Positions 8,290 to 16,719 of a stretch of 64,000 nt of DNA are shown here, piece by piece. The position numbers were made by a program, and so were the translations under genes. A model generated the notes under the pieces. It did no database searches and had not been told where the DNA came from. It saw only the letters and a program-made list of their open reading frames with translations. The DNA comes from a virus, in IMG/VR virus record IMGVR_UViG_3300033993_002459, positions 1 to 64,000 of that record. One strand, given 5' to 3'. Position 1 is the first letter of the stretch. The number at the start of each line of letters is the position of its first letter.

Positions 8290-11190
8290 TTAACGAACAG
8301 AATTAATCTTGTTCATAATTTGCTCAATGAACTCCGCTCTATCAATATTGTCACCCATAACAGTATCAATAACATTCTTTTTATTAATTAACATATCATA
8401 GATAACACCTTCAATCGTATTATCAAATAGTGGGTAATAGACTGAAACACAATTCTTTTGACCATATCTGTATGCTCTATCCTCAGCTTGTTGGTGATGT
8501 GCGGGAACAAAAGATAGGTCATTAAATATAACAGCCTCGCCTGCAGTTAAAGTAATACCAACTCCTGCAGCTTGTAAATTACCAACAAAAACTTTTATTT
8601 TATCGTTATCTTGGAATTGGTCAACCGCGTATTGTCTTTGGACTTTTGAGCAAGTTCCATCCAAATAAACAGCTTTCTTTCCAAAATGAGAATGAATCTT
8701 ATGTAGAGTATCTGTAAAGTTTGTGAATATGATAACTTTTTTATTAAGTTCCAAAATATTCTCAACAACCTCAATTGTATTCAATATTTTTTCTTCAGCA
8801 ATTACTTGTCTAACTTTCATCAATTTATTAAACTGAACTGTTAAAGACCTCGATTCATCAGGATGTTTATTATACCATTCGTAATACTCACCCATTAACT
8901 CTTCATACATTTTAGATTTTAATCTAAGATAGATAGGTGTAATAATCTTTTCAGGTAAATCTAGTACATCCTCTTTTAATCTTCTTAAAACTTGTCTTGA
9001 TGTCCTATCTCTTAACTCTTCCAAGTTTGACGCCCCATTCACATTCCAAACCTTTCTATTACCCGCCTTAAATTGATATCCTTGACAATAACGGATAACA
9101 TAAGCCATCCAATTTTGAGCAACAGGACTTTCAATTAGATTCAATAAATTATAATAGTTAATTGGTCTTGATGTCATTGGAGTTCCTGTCAATAACCAAA
9201 GATATTCAACATCCTTAACAAAACTATTAATTAATTTTGTTCTTTGAGCTTGGGGATTGGATATGTAATGTGCTTCGTCTATAATAACCAAATCAAAATT
9301 ACCTTTTGTAATTGGTGAGTTTTCTTTGTCCTTTAAATCATAAAAGTTTTTAATAATGTCATAATTTACAATAACAAAGTCGTGTTCAGTTGAAAAGTTT
9401 TTACCCTCACAAATATACACACTTCTATCTGTATAATTTCTAATTTCCCTCTCCCAATTTATTTTAAGTGACGCAGGACATATTATTAATATTTTTTTAG
9501 CGCCAGTTTCTAATGCCGCTAAAATAGTTGATGTTGTATTGTGAGTTACGATAGCATTTTCTGTAACGTATAATTTGTCTGGTGCATCAACTGAAATACA
9601 TACAGCTTCTCCTTTTTTTTCAAACTCTATGTTTTTGATATATCGTCCAACCTTGTATTTTTTAGGTGTGTTATATTGTTTTTCTTTTCTATTAAGTTTG
9701 AATGGATTCATACCTTCAGGTAATTTAATATTTACTCTGTACGATTTTTGTCCATCTTTCTTGATTCCTTTATGTGTATAGTTTGTTACTCTTGTTTTTT
9801 TTCTTGCTATACCCCCTAAACTATGTACTATTTCGATAACATCATCACAAAGTTGTTCTGACACAGTTGAGAATTCAGTTCCACTAAAATTACCATCAGT
9901 ATCTTTATTACAACTACCATCGGTATCCATTAACCCTTTCAGTATTTCTAATCTATTTTCAACAGAAGTATATTTGAATATGTTTGGAATAAATTTGTTA
10001 TTAGATTTAGTTCCCATTAATTCTAATTGCTTCAACACTTGAATCAACGGATTTAAATGACCACTAATTTTTGTTAATCTATAACCATATTTTGTACCTT
10101 TACTCTCGACTATTTGAGTATTATGTGGTAAAGTGTCTTTAATATAATCAACAATTTCTGAGTCAGCTGTTGTAAAATGAACAGAATCTTTACTAATTCC
10201 CCCATCGCCTATAATTAAACCCAACAAGTATGGATGTATGGGTAAAATAGTATCCATAAATTCAATAGGTTTTACAATTGGAATTTGCCATTTGTTGTTA
10301 CCATCGTTTTCTTTGTAGTATGTTTTATATTTGTAAATTTTATTCACATTATTTTTTGTACCATTTATTTCCAAGTTCAACTTTTTATCCAACATCTGTT
10401 CTACAGATAAAACAATCGCTTTTTTTTCTCTTTTATTTTTACTATTATCTCCAAATGACCTTGATTTTACGTTAAATAAATGTTCTTTACAAACTAAAAT
10501 GGATGTGTTGTCATTAAATGTGACCCTATATAAATCTTTAATTCCTTGTGGATAAACACCAATTACATTACATTTTTTTCCATCACTACCAATAACTTCG
10601 TCACCAACTTTTAATTTACCGATTGGTTTTCTTCCATATGGGGTAAACACCCTATTTTCAACAAACTCAGCTTTTCCCAGCCCCATGTCGTCTGCTAAAA
10701 TAAATCTTTTACTACCCACCAATTTTTCTATTGCGGTTCTTTGGTGTTCAAGTGGGGGTCTATGACTATATTTTGTATAATCTATTTTGACCTCTATTGT
10801 GTTATGTGTTTTTAATAATGCGGCTTTAGGTAACCACATATCTGTCAATGTATCACCAGTATTAAATTTACCCCAAATATGGTATGATTTGTCTTTGTCT
10901 ACCAATAACTTTTCAACCCAAATATCAGTTGGTACTGATAACATATTTTTTTCATCAGCAATCTTGTTTGCAAAATATGGTTCCATATTAACCCACTTCT
11001 TTGCAACCTTTGGTTCAACAGAATGATAGTTGATAATATATTCAGCTTGGGAACGAGTGGGGTAAAACTTTTTATTAGTTTCTTTTAGGTATTTTAATTT
11101 TTGAATATAGTTATTTGTTCCCGAATAATTATCTAATATGTCGAGTGCTTTTAATTCAATAAGATTAGAGGTATTACCTGATATATTCAA
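8290..11190 (-). CDS. SNF2-family helicase interrupted by an intein
   Basis: A 966-residue precursor: residues 1-173 and 552-966 are the helicase, 174-551 the intein. After excision the 588-residue enzyme has motif I (DDMGLGK joined to TT), motif II DEAH (VIIDEAHYI), motif III (LLTGTPM), motif V (AAGVGITLTAG) and motif VI (QQAEDRAYRYGQ). This is the SNF2/SMARCAL1-like pattern of an ATP-driven DNA translocase or annealing helicase. It may do the work of T4 UvsW in fork remodelling, although UvsW is not an SNF2 protein. No ATG opens this frame: the best start is TTG at 11190, and the first in-frame ATG is 69 codons in. An ATG at 11206 opens another frame that stops after 10 codons. A sigma-70-like promoter lies upstream, which fits early or middle expression. 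Confidence 0.92.
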   Translation of the reverse strand: MNISGNTSNLIELKALDILDNYSGTNNYIQKLKYLKETNKKFYPTRSQAEYIINYHSVEPKVAKKWVNMEPYFANKIADEKNMLSVPTDIWVEKLLVDKDKSYHIWGKFNTGDTLTDMWLPKAALLKTHNTIEVKIDYTKYSHRPPLEHQRTAIEKLVGSKRFILADDMGLGKAEFVENRVFTPYGRKPIGKLKVGDEVIGSDGKKCNVIGVYPQGIKDLYRVTFNDNTSILVCKEHLFNVKSRSFGDNSKNKREKKAIVLSVEQMLDKKLNLEINGTKNNVNKIYKYKTYYKENDGNNKWQIPIVKPIEFMDTILPIHPYLLGLIIGDGGISKDSVHFTTADSEIVDYIKDTLPHNTQIVESKGTKYGYRLTKISGHLNPLIQVLKQLELMGTKSNNKFIPNIFKYTSVENRLEILKGLMDTDGSCNKDTDGNFSGTEFSTVSEQLCDDVIEIVHSLGGIARKKTRVTNYTHKGIKKDGQKSYRVNIKLPEGMNPFKLNRKEKQYNTPKKYKVGRYIKNIEFEKKGEAVCISVDAPDKLYVTENAIVTHNTTSTILAALETGAKKILIICPASLKINWEREIRNYTDRSVYICEGKNFSTEHDFVIVNYDIIKNFYDLKDKENSPITKGNFDLVIIDEAHYISNPQAQRTKLINSFVKDVEYLWLLTGTPMTSRPINYYNLLNLIESPVAQNWMAYVIRYCQGYQFKAGNRKVWNVNGASNLEELRDRTSRQVLRRLKEDVLDLPEKIITPIYLRLKSKMYEELMGEYYEWYNKHPDESRSLTVQFNKLMKVRQVIAEEKILNTIEVVENILELNKKVIIFTNFTDTLHKIHSHFGKKAVYLDGTCSKVQRQYAVDQFQDNDKIKVFVGNLQAAGVGITLTAGEAVIFNDLSFVPAHHQQAEDRAYRYGQKNCVSVYYPLFDNTIEGVIYDMLINKKNVIDTVMGDNIDRAEFIEQIMNKINSVR
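9538..10671 (-). mobile_element. Intein with LAGLIDADG homing endonuclease
   Basis: A 378-residue intein inserted exactly in Walker A, between Lys of GLGK and Thr of TTST. It starts with Ala (AEFVENRVFTPYGR) instead of Cys or Ser and ends with VTHN, followed by Thr at +1. Splicing block F carries Cys (AVCISVD) and the residue before HN is Thr. These features match class 3 inteins, but block B reads EHLFNV, with Phe where class 3 inteins have Trp. The endonuclease is of the two-motif DOD type: LLGLIIGDGG and LKGLMDTDG, each with its catalytic Asp. It should therefore be able both to splice and to home. The call is certain; the class assignment is by motif reading. Confidence 0.93.
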
Positions 11191-11207
11191 AATCGTATTT
11201 TAACATA

Positions 11208-11236
11208 AAAATAGTTAATAAGTTTATATTTATCAA
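11208..11236 (-). promoter_or_regulatory. Possible sigma-70-like promoter for the helicase
   Basis: On the minus strand, TTGATA (11236-11231), a 17-base spacer and TATTTT (11213-11208) lie upstream of the TTG start at 11190. The -10 is weak. The element overlaps the late-type promoter of the divergent gp14-like gene. Confidence 0.35.
11227..11234 (+). promoter_or_regulatory. Late-type promoter
   Basis: TATTTATC followed by AAT and the ATG at 11238, one of the tightest promoter-start spacings here. An mRNA with almost no leader is expected. Confidence 0.5.
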
Positions 11237-11237
11237 T

Positions 11238-11750
11238 ATGAGTAATAGAATGCCCATAACAAGAATAGGTAAGTTTTTTGGAGCTGAAGACTACAATTTA
11301 GATTTGTCTATCGGTGAAGAATGGTTATATGGTGATATGAACTTTACGGTCGTACTATATCGTATTGATAGAATGAAAACCAAAACTGATGATGTTTATG
11401 GTGAAGCCCTAAAGGATGGAATTAAATTTTTAACACCAGTAGAGTTGAAAGGTTATGTTCAAATTATGGCACCTGAGAATAAACAAATTGCAGGTAATAA
11501 AATTAATCAATTTGAACCTGGTAATATGCGATTTTCTATTTATCAGAAACAACTTGATGAGTTGGGTGTTGACATCAATTTTGGTGATTATTTGGGGTAC
11601 TATGAAACGGAGGACAGAATAAGATATTATACGGTCAATAATGATGGAAGGGTAATTTCGGATAATAAACATAACTATGCGGGTTACAAACCTTATTATC
11701 GTACAATTATGGCTTCTGCTGTAGTTGATAATGAATTCAGAGGATTATAA
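11238..11750 (+). CDS. 14: Neck protein, T4 gp14-like
   Basis: A 170-residue protein. Its C-terminal half has the pattern of head-completion proteins in T4-like phages: FGDYLGYYETEDRIRYYTV, then VNNDGRVISDNKHNYAGYKP and YYRTIM. The N-terminal part has VLYRIDRMKTKTDDVYGEA, also typical of this group. T4 gp14 (256 residues) works with gp13 at the head-tail joint; this version is shorter. The next gene is the gp15-like tail terminator, reproducing the T4 order 14-15-(16-17)-18-19 without the terminase genes, which are not in this window. A late-type promoter directly precedes the ATG. The assignment is by pattern and context. Confidence 0.6.
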   Translation: MSNRMPITRIGKFFGAEDYNLDLSIGEEWLYGDMNFTVVLYRIDRMKTKTDDVYGEALKDGIKFLTPVELKGYVQIMAPENKQIAGNKINQFEPGNMRFSIYQKQLDELGVDINFGDYLGYYETEDRIRYYTVNNDGRVISDNKHNYAGYKPYYRTIMASAVVDNEFRGL

Positions 11751-11751
11751 T

Positions 11752-12789
11752 ATGCCACTACCAAAAAAAATAAAAAAATATTTACCACTGACACAATCAA
11801 AAACTCTTTTACATAGAAGACAAGAGTTATTAGACAAAATCAACAAAGATGGTACTTTTTTACCCAAATCAATTCTTCATGCTGATTTGGATGGGGGTTT
11901 CTTAGATTTTGTAAAGAACGAATTAAAGTTAGTTGTCGAGGGTAAAGTTGTACCTGTAGTTGATATTTTGGTGACAACTCAGAATTGGATTCAGTTTACA
12001 CAAACTTGGGATTTCCAAAATATTGACAAAAACTTAGAACCTCCTTTCATCTCAATAGTTAGAATACCTGAGGTAAAATTTGGAACAAATCCTGCTGTAT
12101 TATATAACATTCCAAATAGAAGACAATTCTTTTATGCTCAAGTACCAACTTGGGATGGTAACAGGCAAGGTATGGATATATACAAAATACCCCAACCCAT
12201 ACCTGTTGATATAACTTTTCAGGTTAAGATAGTGTGTAATAGGATGAGAGAGCTTAATCAATTTAATAAAGTTATTTTGGATAAATTTGCATCGATACAA
12301 GCATATCAAGTTATAAAAGGACATTACATTCCAATCAAAAATACGGGTATTTCTGATGAGTCGGTAATGGATATTGAGAAAAGAAAATATTATATCCAAA
12401 GTTATGACTTTCTTATGATGGGTTTTTTAATTGATGAAAATGAGTTTCAAGTTTCTCCAGCAATAAACAGAGTTTTACAAGTTGTTGAATTTGAACCAAA
12501 CACAACAAAAAGACAAAAAAGAGTTATTAGTGATAACAAAAGTACAAATCAAAAAATCAGTTATGATGTTGGTGTAACTACTTTGTCACAAGTTTTTTAT
12601 TACACTACAGATTTAACAATTGGGGAATCAGTTAATGTTTCATCTTTTGATGTTTACATAAATTCCGATTTTTATGGAACAGATGTAAATTTGATTCAGG
12701 TAAATACTAACGATGTAGTAAGGATAGATATTGTGAAAACTGATGTAAACTTATCAGCAAGTTTGGAGTTGTTTGGGTTACTACTTTAA
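11752..12789 (+). CDS. 15: Tail terminator / sheath stabiliser, T4 gp15-like
   Basis: A 345-residue protein starting MPLPKKIKKYLPLTQ at an ATG one base after the stop of the previous gene. An alternative start at 11725 would extend it into that gene and is not favoured. The central region shows the gp15 fold pattern: IPVDITFQVKIVCNRMRELN, then VILDKFASIQAYQ and DFLMMGFLID, resembling the 'IYELSIFTRYEDDMFQIVEQI' region of T4 gp15. gp15 caps the tail tube and sheath and joins the tail to the neck. T4 gp15 has 272 residues; the extra length is a C-terminal beta-rich domain after a basic linker (KRQKRVISDNK). The position before sheath and tube supports the call. Confidence 0.58.
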   Translation: MPLPKKIKKYLPLTQSKTLLHRRQELLDKINKDGTFLPKSILHADLDGGFLDFVKNELKLVVEGKVVPVVDILVTTQNWIQFTQTWDFQNIDKNLEPPFISIVRIPEVKFGTNPAVLYNIPNRRQFFYAQVPTWDGNRQGMDIYKIPQPIPVDITFQVKIVCNRMRELNQFNKVILDKFASIQAYQVIKGHYIPIKNTGISDESVMDIEKRKYYIQSYDFLMMGFLIDENEFQVSPAINRVLQVVEFEPNTTKRQKRVISDNKSTNQKISYDVGVTTLSQVFYYTTDLTIGESVNVSSFDVYINSDFYGTDVNLIQVNTNDVVRIDIVKTDVNLSASLELFGLLL

Positions 12790-12947
12790 TCCCCATAGAT
12801 GTCTTTTTTCTCCTTACACTTCTCAATAATCAATCTTTCTAAAAAACGATACATTTTAATCCCATTTTTATCACAATACTTTTTCAGTAGGTCGTGAACC
12901 TCGATTGATATTTTTAAATTTTTTATTTTCTTTTCTTTGTTTTCCAT
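12786..12947 (-). CDS. Small ribbon-helix-helix regulator
   Basis: A 53-residue protein on the opposite strand to its neighbours. After a basic start (MENKEKKIKN) it shows the ribbon-helix-helix pattern: a strand (LKISIEVHD), helix A (LLKKYCDKNG), the turn, and helix B (MYRFLERLIIEKCKEK). This matches Arc/CopG/MetJ-type DNA-binding proteins in length and layout. Such proteins bind as dimers or tetramers to short inverted repeats. Exactly such repeats (GTAGAAAA copies and a 16-base palindrome) lie 2-28 bases upstream of the ATG, inside its own promoter region, so autoregulation is likely. The stop overlaps the end of the gp15-like gene. It may repress itself and possibly the sheath gene. The function is inferred from fold pattern and operator. 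Confidence 0.72.
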   Translation of the reverse strand: MENKEKKIKNLKISIEVHDLLKKYCDKNGIKMYRFLERLIIEKCKEKKDIYGD

Positions 12948-12948
12948 A

Positions 12949-12975
12949 GTAGAAAAAAGGTAGAAAATATTCTAC
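12949..12975. promoter_or_regulatory. Operator-like inverted repeat
   Basis: GTAGAAAATATTCTAC (12960-12975) is a palindrome with one mismatch. A further half-site GTAGAAAA lies at 12949-12956, 11 bases away, about one helical turn. The block sits between the -10 element and the ATG of the ribbon-helix-helix gene, where a bound repressor would block transcription. Confidence 0.6.
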
Positions 12976-12977
12976 TC

Positions 12978-13005
12978 AATTTATCAATACATATAATTAA
13001 GTCAA
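12978..13005 (-). promoter_or_regulatory. Sigma-70-like promoter for the regulator
   Basis: On the minus strand, TTGACT (13005-13000), a 16-base spacer and TAAATT (12983-12978). It lies directly upstream of the operator-like repeat and the regulator gene. The TTGACTTAATTA start is shared with the polymerase promoter at 974. Confidence 0.5.
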
Positions 13006-13026
13006 GTTTTTTGATACTGAATGTTA

Positions 13027-13034
13027 TATTTATC
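13027..13034 (+). promoter_or_regulatory. Late-type promoter for the tail sheath
   Basis: TATTTATCTATAAAATAAA upstream of the sheath ATG at 13067, leaving an A/T-rich leader of about 25-30 bases. Confidence 0.55.
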
Positions 13035-13066
13035 TATAAAATAAATTACTAAAAACTAAATTTATA

Positions 13067-16000
13067 ATGTCAAACAATAAAGTTTTCGTATCACCAGGTG
13101 TGTATACATCAGAAGTTGACTTGAGTTTTGTTTCACAAAGTGTGGGGGTTACTACACTTGGTATTGTGGGGGAAACTTTAAAAGGTCCAGCTTTTGAACC
13201 AATCTTCATTACAAATTATGATGAATTTACAACTTACTTTGGTGGTACATCACCTGAGAAATTTGTAAATACACAAATACCTAAATATGAAGCAGCTTAT
13301 ATAGCAAAAGCATATTTACAACAATCAAACCAATTATTCGTAACTAGAATTTTGGGTCTATCAGGTTATGATGCAGGTCCTTCTTGGTCTATAACTACTA
13401 TCGCTAATGTTGACCCTGCTACTATAGGTTTCGAGTGTTTAAGTGCAACTTCAGCAAATTGTGCAACACAATGTGTTTCATTTAATGTAACACCTTATAC
13501 AATTAACTTCACTGGTTGTACTAATAGCTCAAGTACAATTGATTTTACATCAACGATACCTGGTTTCTTATCTGCTGACTTGGATAGTACATATGAACAA
13601 TTCAATGGTTCGTTATCTACCATAAAGTCTGATTTGGTAACTCAACTTTATGGTATTGTTAATACACCATCAACTTCTGCATCATCTATAAATTATTTCG
13701 GTACAATATCTGGTGGAACTTATGACACTTTGAGTGGTTATACCGCTGAGACCAATGTATTTGCGGTTGATAATGTTAGTTCAGATTTAGCAAACTTTTC
13801 AGCACCTACTAACGACCCTTGGTACTATGCGACATTTGATAATATTGGTAACAACAATTATACAGGTTATTCTTTCTTTAGTTATGTTAGTAATTTAGTA
13901 CAAACATCATCTAAATCAAATTGTGCTTCATTCTATAGTTACACGGTTAGCTCGTCAACAATAAGTGCAATTACAGCTTCAATTAATTACAATACGAATA
14001 CAATCAGTGTTTGTTTACCAAGTACAGCCCAAACTTCTGATTATTCAGCAATGACAGTTGTATATAGTGCTTGTACTGACCCAATCTATAGTGGAATCAC
14101 AAGTGGAGGTGTTGTTCAATCTTCAACTATGACTGGAGTTTCGTTTACGGCTTTAACAAAATCATATACTGTAGTTTCAGATGATTTGACAGCTACTTCA
14201 GCATGGACTGTAAATGTTACTATCAATGACCCTTGTAATGTATGTTCGACAGGTAATGTTGGAACTTTCCCAACACCAGTATTTACGAATTGTTTTAGTG
14301 GTACTGTATCAGGACAAACATTTATCTACACAGGTGATTCATTCTCAAATTATGATGATTTGGTTGTAGCAACACTTCGTTCGAGAGGTATAGCTACCTA
14401 TACGACTGACACAGGTCCTGTTTACCAAGTTTCTAATGTAGGTGATGTGACTATTGATTGTACAGGAAGTTATTCAGGAATTTCTAAAAATCCTTATTCA
14501 ACTTTTGCAATAGATGTAACCGACAAAGATGGTACTAACTATAGTTTCGAAACCTCATTCACTCTATCAGATCCTAAGTATATCTCTAAAGTTTTTGGTT
14601 CATCTAACTTTGGGAAACCTAGAACAGTTGTACCATTGTTTGTTGAAGAACAATTTCAAAATCTTTTAAACTATGCTTATAGAAAAGGATACATTAGAGG
14701 TTTGAATTGTACTTTGAATGGGTTATCGGGTGCAAGACCTTATACTGACTTAACTTCTATAGCGTGGTATTTAGAACAATATCAATCAGCAACATCTCCT
14801 TGGTTGGTTTCTGAGTTGAGAGGTAATAAAGTTTACAACTTGTTCAAGTTCATAACTATTGCTGATGGTGATACTTCAAATGTGGAGGTAAAAATTTCTA
14901 TTGCAAATATATCTTTCACAAATGGTACATTTGATGTATATGTTAGAGACTTTTTTGATTCAGACGCTGCACCTCAAGTATTGGAGAAATTTACTAATTG
15001 TTCTATGAATCCAAACGAGAACAATTTCGTTGCTAAAAAAATTGGTACTTCAGATGGAGAATATCAACTTAACTCGAAGTTTGTTATGTTGGAAATGAAC
15101 GAAGATGCACCAATAGATGCTTTACCTTGTGGTTTCGAAGGTTATACATTCCGTGAATATGCGGGTTCGAAACCACCATTCCCAGTATACAAAACTAAAT
15201 ACGATTTTCCTGGTGAACAAATTTACAATCCACCTTTCGGATTGAGTAGTGGTGCAGATGATGCTTTGTTAAGTTCAGGTGATAATGTTAGAAGAACATA
15301 CTTAGGTATTGGTGACTTCTATGGATATGATATTGACTTTTATACTTACAAAGGAAAAAGAATTCCAAGTTCACCTTGTACTGCAACTGTTGGTGATGAT
15401 TGGGCTTACAAAACTAAGGGTTTCCATATGGATATAAATGCGAGTGGAATTACAATCTCCAATGGTTTTGCTTCAAGTGGTACTACAGCTTTCTTTGTTG
15501 GTGCAGCATCATTCACTAATGACCCTGATAATGAAAGTAATCCATACTTCAGAATATTTGCGCGTAAGTTCAGTTTACTATGTAAGGGTGGTTTTGATGG
15601 TTGGGACATCTACAGAGAAAATAGAACAAACAAAGATACATTTGTATTAGGTAGAAGTGGTTACTTAAGGGGGGCTTGTCCTGATTTCAGGTATCCGAAC
15701 GCAACTGGTTCAGGAACATTTAAACAAATAAGTGTTGGTGATAATACACAAGATTATGCAAACTCTGATTACTACGCTTACTTGTTAGGTATTCAGACCT
15801 TCTCTAATCCTGAAGCGGTTAATATAAATGTTTTTGCAACACCTGGTATTGATTATGTTAATAATAGTGGTTTAGTTGAGGCGGCCATAAATATGGTTGA
15901 ATTTGACAGAGCGGACTCAATTTATATAACAACAACACCTGACTATAATTTATATACAGCTTCAGCAAATGATTCACAATTAATTATTTATCCACAAGAG

Positions 16001-16654
16001 GCTGTTGATAACTTAGTAACTGCGGGTATTGATTCGAATTACACCGCTACTTATTATCCTTGGGTTTTAACTAGAGATACGGTTAACAATACTCAAATCT
16101 ATATTCCAGCAACTGCTGAGGTTTGTAAGAATCTTGCTCTAACTGATAACATAGCATTCCCTTGGTTTGCAGCAGCAGGTTACACTCGTGGTATTGTAAG
16201 TGCAATCAAAGCGAGAAAGAAACTTACTCAAGAGGATAGAGATACTCTTTATCAAGGAAGACTGAATCCAATTGCAACATTCTCAGATGTCGGAACGGTA
16301 ATTTGGGGTAACAAGACTATGCAAATTAGAGAGTCGGCACTTGATAGAATTAATGTTAGAAGATTGTTATTACAAGCAAGAAAACTTATATCAGCTGTTT
16401 CAGTTAGATTGTTATTCGAACAAAATGACGAAAAGGTAAGACAAGATTTCTTGGATGCGGTTAATCCAATCTTAGACGCAATCAGAAGAGACAGAGGTTT
16501 ATATGATTTCCGTGTAACTGTATCATCTGATCCTGCTGACTTAGATAGAAATCAATTAACTGGTAGAATCTACATTAAACCTACAAGAGCACTAGAGTTC
16601 ATAGATATTACTTTCTTCATAACACCAACAGGTGCATCATTTGAGAATATCTAA
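13067..16654 (+). CDS. 18: Tail sheath protein (T4 gp18-like), oversized
   Basis: A 1195-residue sheath, nearly twice the 659 residues of T4 gp18. The N-terminus (VFVSPGVYTSEVDLSF, then GIVGETLKGPAFEP) and the C-terminus (NVRRLLLQARKLISAVSVRL, FEQNDEKVRQDFLDAVNP, then GLYDFRVTVSSDPADLDRNQ) are typical of contractile sheath proteins; these parts form the conserved core that packs around the tube. The extra length lies mainly at residues ~115-500. It is Ser/Thr/Asn-rich, contains many cysteines and reads as several beta-sandwich domains that would project outward. A shorter insertion follows at ~600-900. A late-type promoter precedes it and a hairpin terminator follows, so it may be a single-gene unit, as expected for a highly expressed protein. 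The call is firm. Confidence 0.95.
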   Translation: MSNNKVFVSPGVYTSEVDLSFVSQSVGVTTLGIVGETLKGPAFEPIFITNYDEFTTYFGGTSPEKFVNTQIPKYEAAYIAKAYLQQSNQLFVTRILGLSGYDAGPSWSITTIANVDPATIGFECLSATSANCATQCVSFNVTPYTINFTGCTNSSSTIDFTSTIPGFLSADLDSTYEQFNGSLSTIKSDLVTQLYGIVNTPSTSASSINYFGTISGGTYDTLSGYTAETNVFAVDNVSSDLANFSAPTNDPWYYATFDNIGNNNYTGYSFFSYVSNLVQTSSKSNCASFYSYTVSSSTISAITASINYNTNTISVCLPSTAQTSDYSAMTVVYSACTDPIYSGITSGGVVQSSTMTGVSFTALTKSYTVVSDDLTATSAWTVNVTINDPCNVCSTGNVGTFPTPVFTNCFSGTVSGQTFIYTGDSFSNYDDLVVATLRSRGIATYTTDTGPVYQVSNVGDVTIDCTGSYSGISKNPYSTFAIDVTDKDGTNYSFETSFTLSDPKYISKVFGSSNFGKPRTVVPLFVEEQFQNLLNYAYRKGYIRGLNCTLNGLSGARPYTDLTSIAWYLEQYQSATSPWLVSELRGNKVYNLFKFITIADGDTSNVEVKISIANISFTNGTFDVYVRDFFDSDAAPQVLEKFTNCSMNPNENNFVAKKIGTSDGEYQLNSKFVMLEMNEDAPIDALPCGFEGYTFREYAGSKPPFPVYKTKYDFPGEQIYNPPFGLSSGADDALLSSGDNVRRTYLGIGDFYGYDIDFYTYKGKRIPSSPCTATVGDDWAYKTKGFHMDINASGITISNGFASSGTTAFFVGAASFTNDPDNESNPYFRIFARKFSLLCKGGFDGWDIYRENRTNKDTFVLGRSGYLRGACPDFRYPNATGSGTFKQISVGDNTQDYANSDYYAYLLGIQTFSNPEAVNINVFATPGIDYVNNSGLVEAAINMVEFDRADSIYITTTPDYNLYTASANDSQLIIYPQEAVDNLVTAGIDSNYTATYYPWVLTRDTVNNTQIYIPATAEVCKNLALTDNIAFPWFAAAGYTRGIVSAIKARKKLTQEDRDTLYQGRLNPIATFSDVGTVIWGNKTMQIRESALDRINVRRLLLQARKLISAVSVRLLFEQNDEKVRQDFLDAVNPILDAIRRDRGLYDFRVTVSSDPADLDRNQLTGRIYIKPTRALEFIDITFFITPTGASFENI

Positions 16655-16671
16655 AATTTGATAATAATTAT

Positions 16672-16698
16672 GGGGGAGACAAAATCTCCCCCTTTTTT
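16672..16698 (+). terminator. Hairpin terminator after the sheath gene
   Basis: Perfect 8-bp stem GGGGGAGA (16672-16679) / TCTCCCCC (16685-16692), a 5-base loop and six T's. Confidence 0.92.
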
Positions 16699-16719
16699 AA
16701 TTAAGACATATTTAATAGT

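Noticed and set aside
11725-12789. Longer start for the gp15-like gene
   Set aside because: The extension lies inside the end of the gp14-like gene; the ATG at 11752, one base after that stop, is the natural start.
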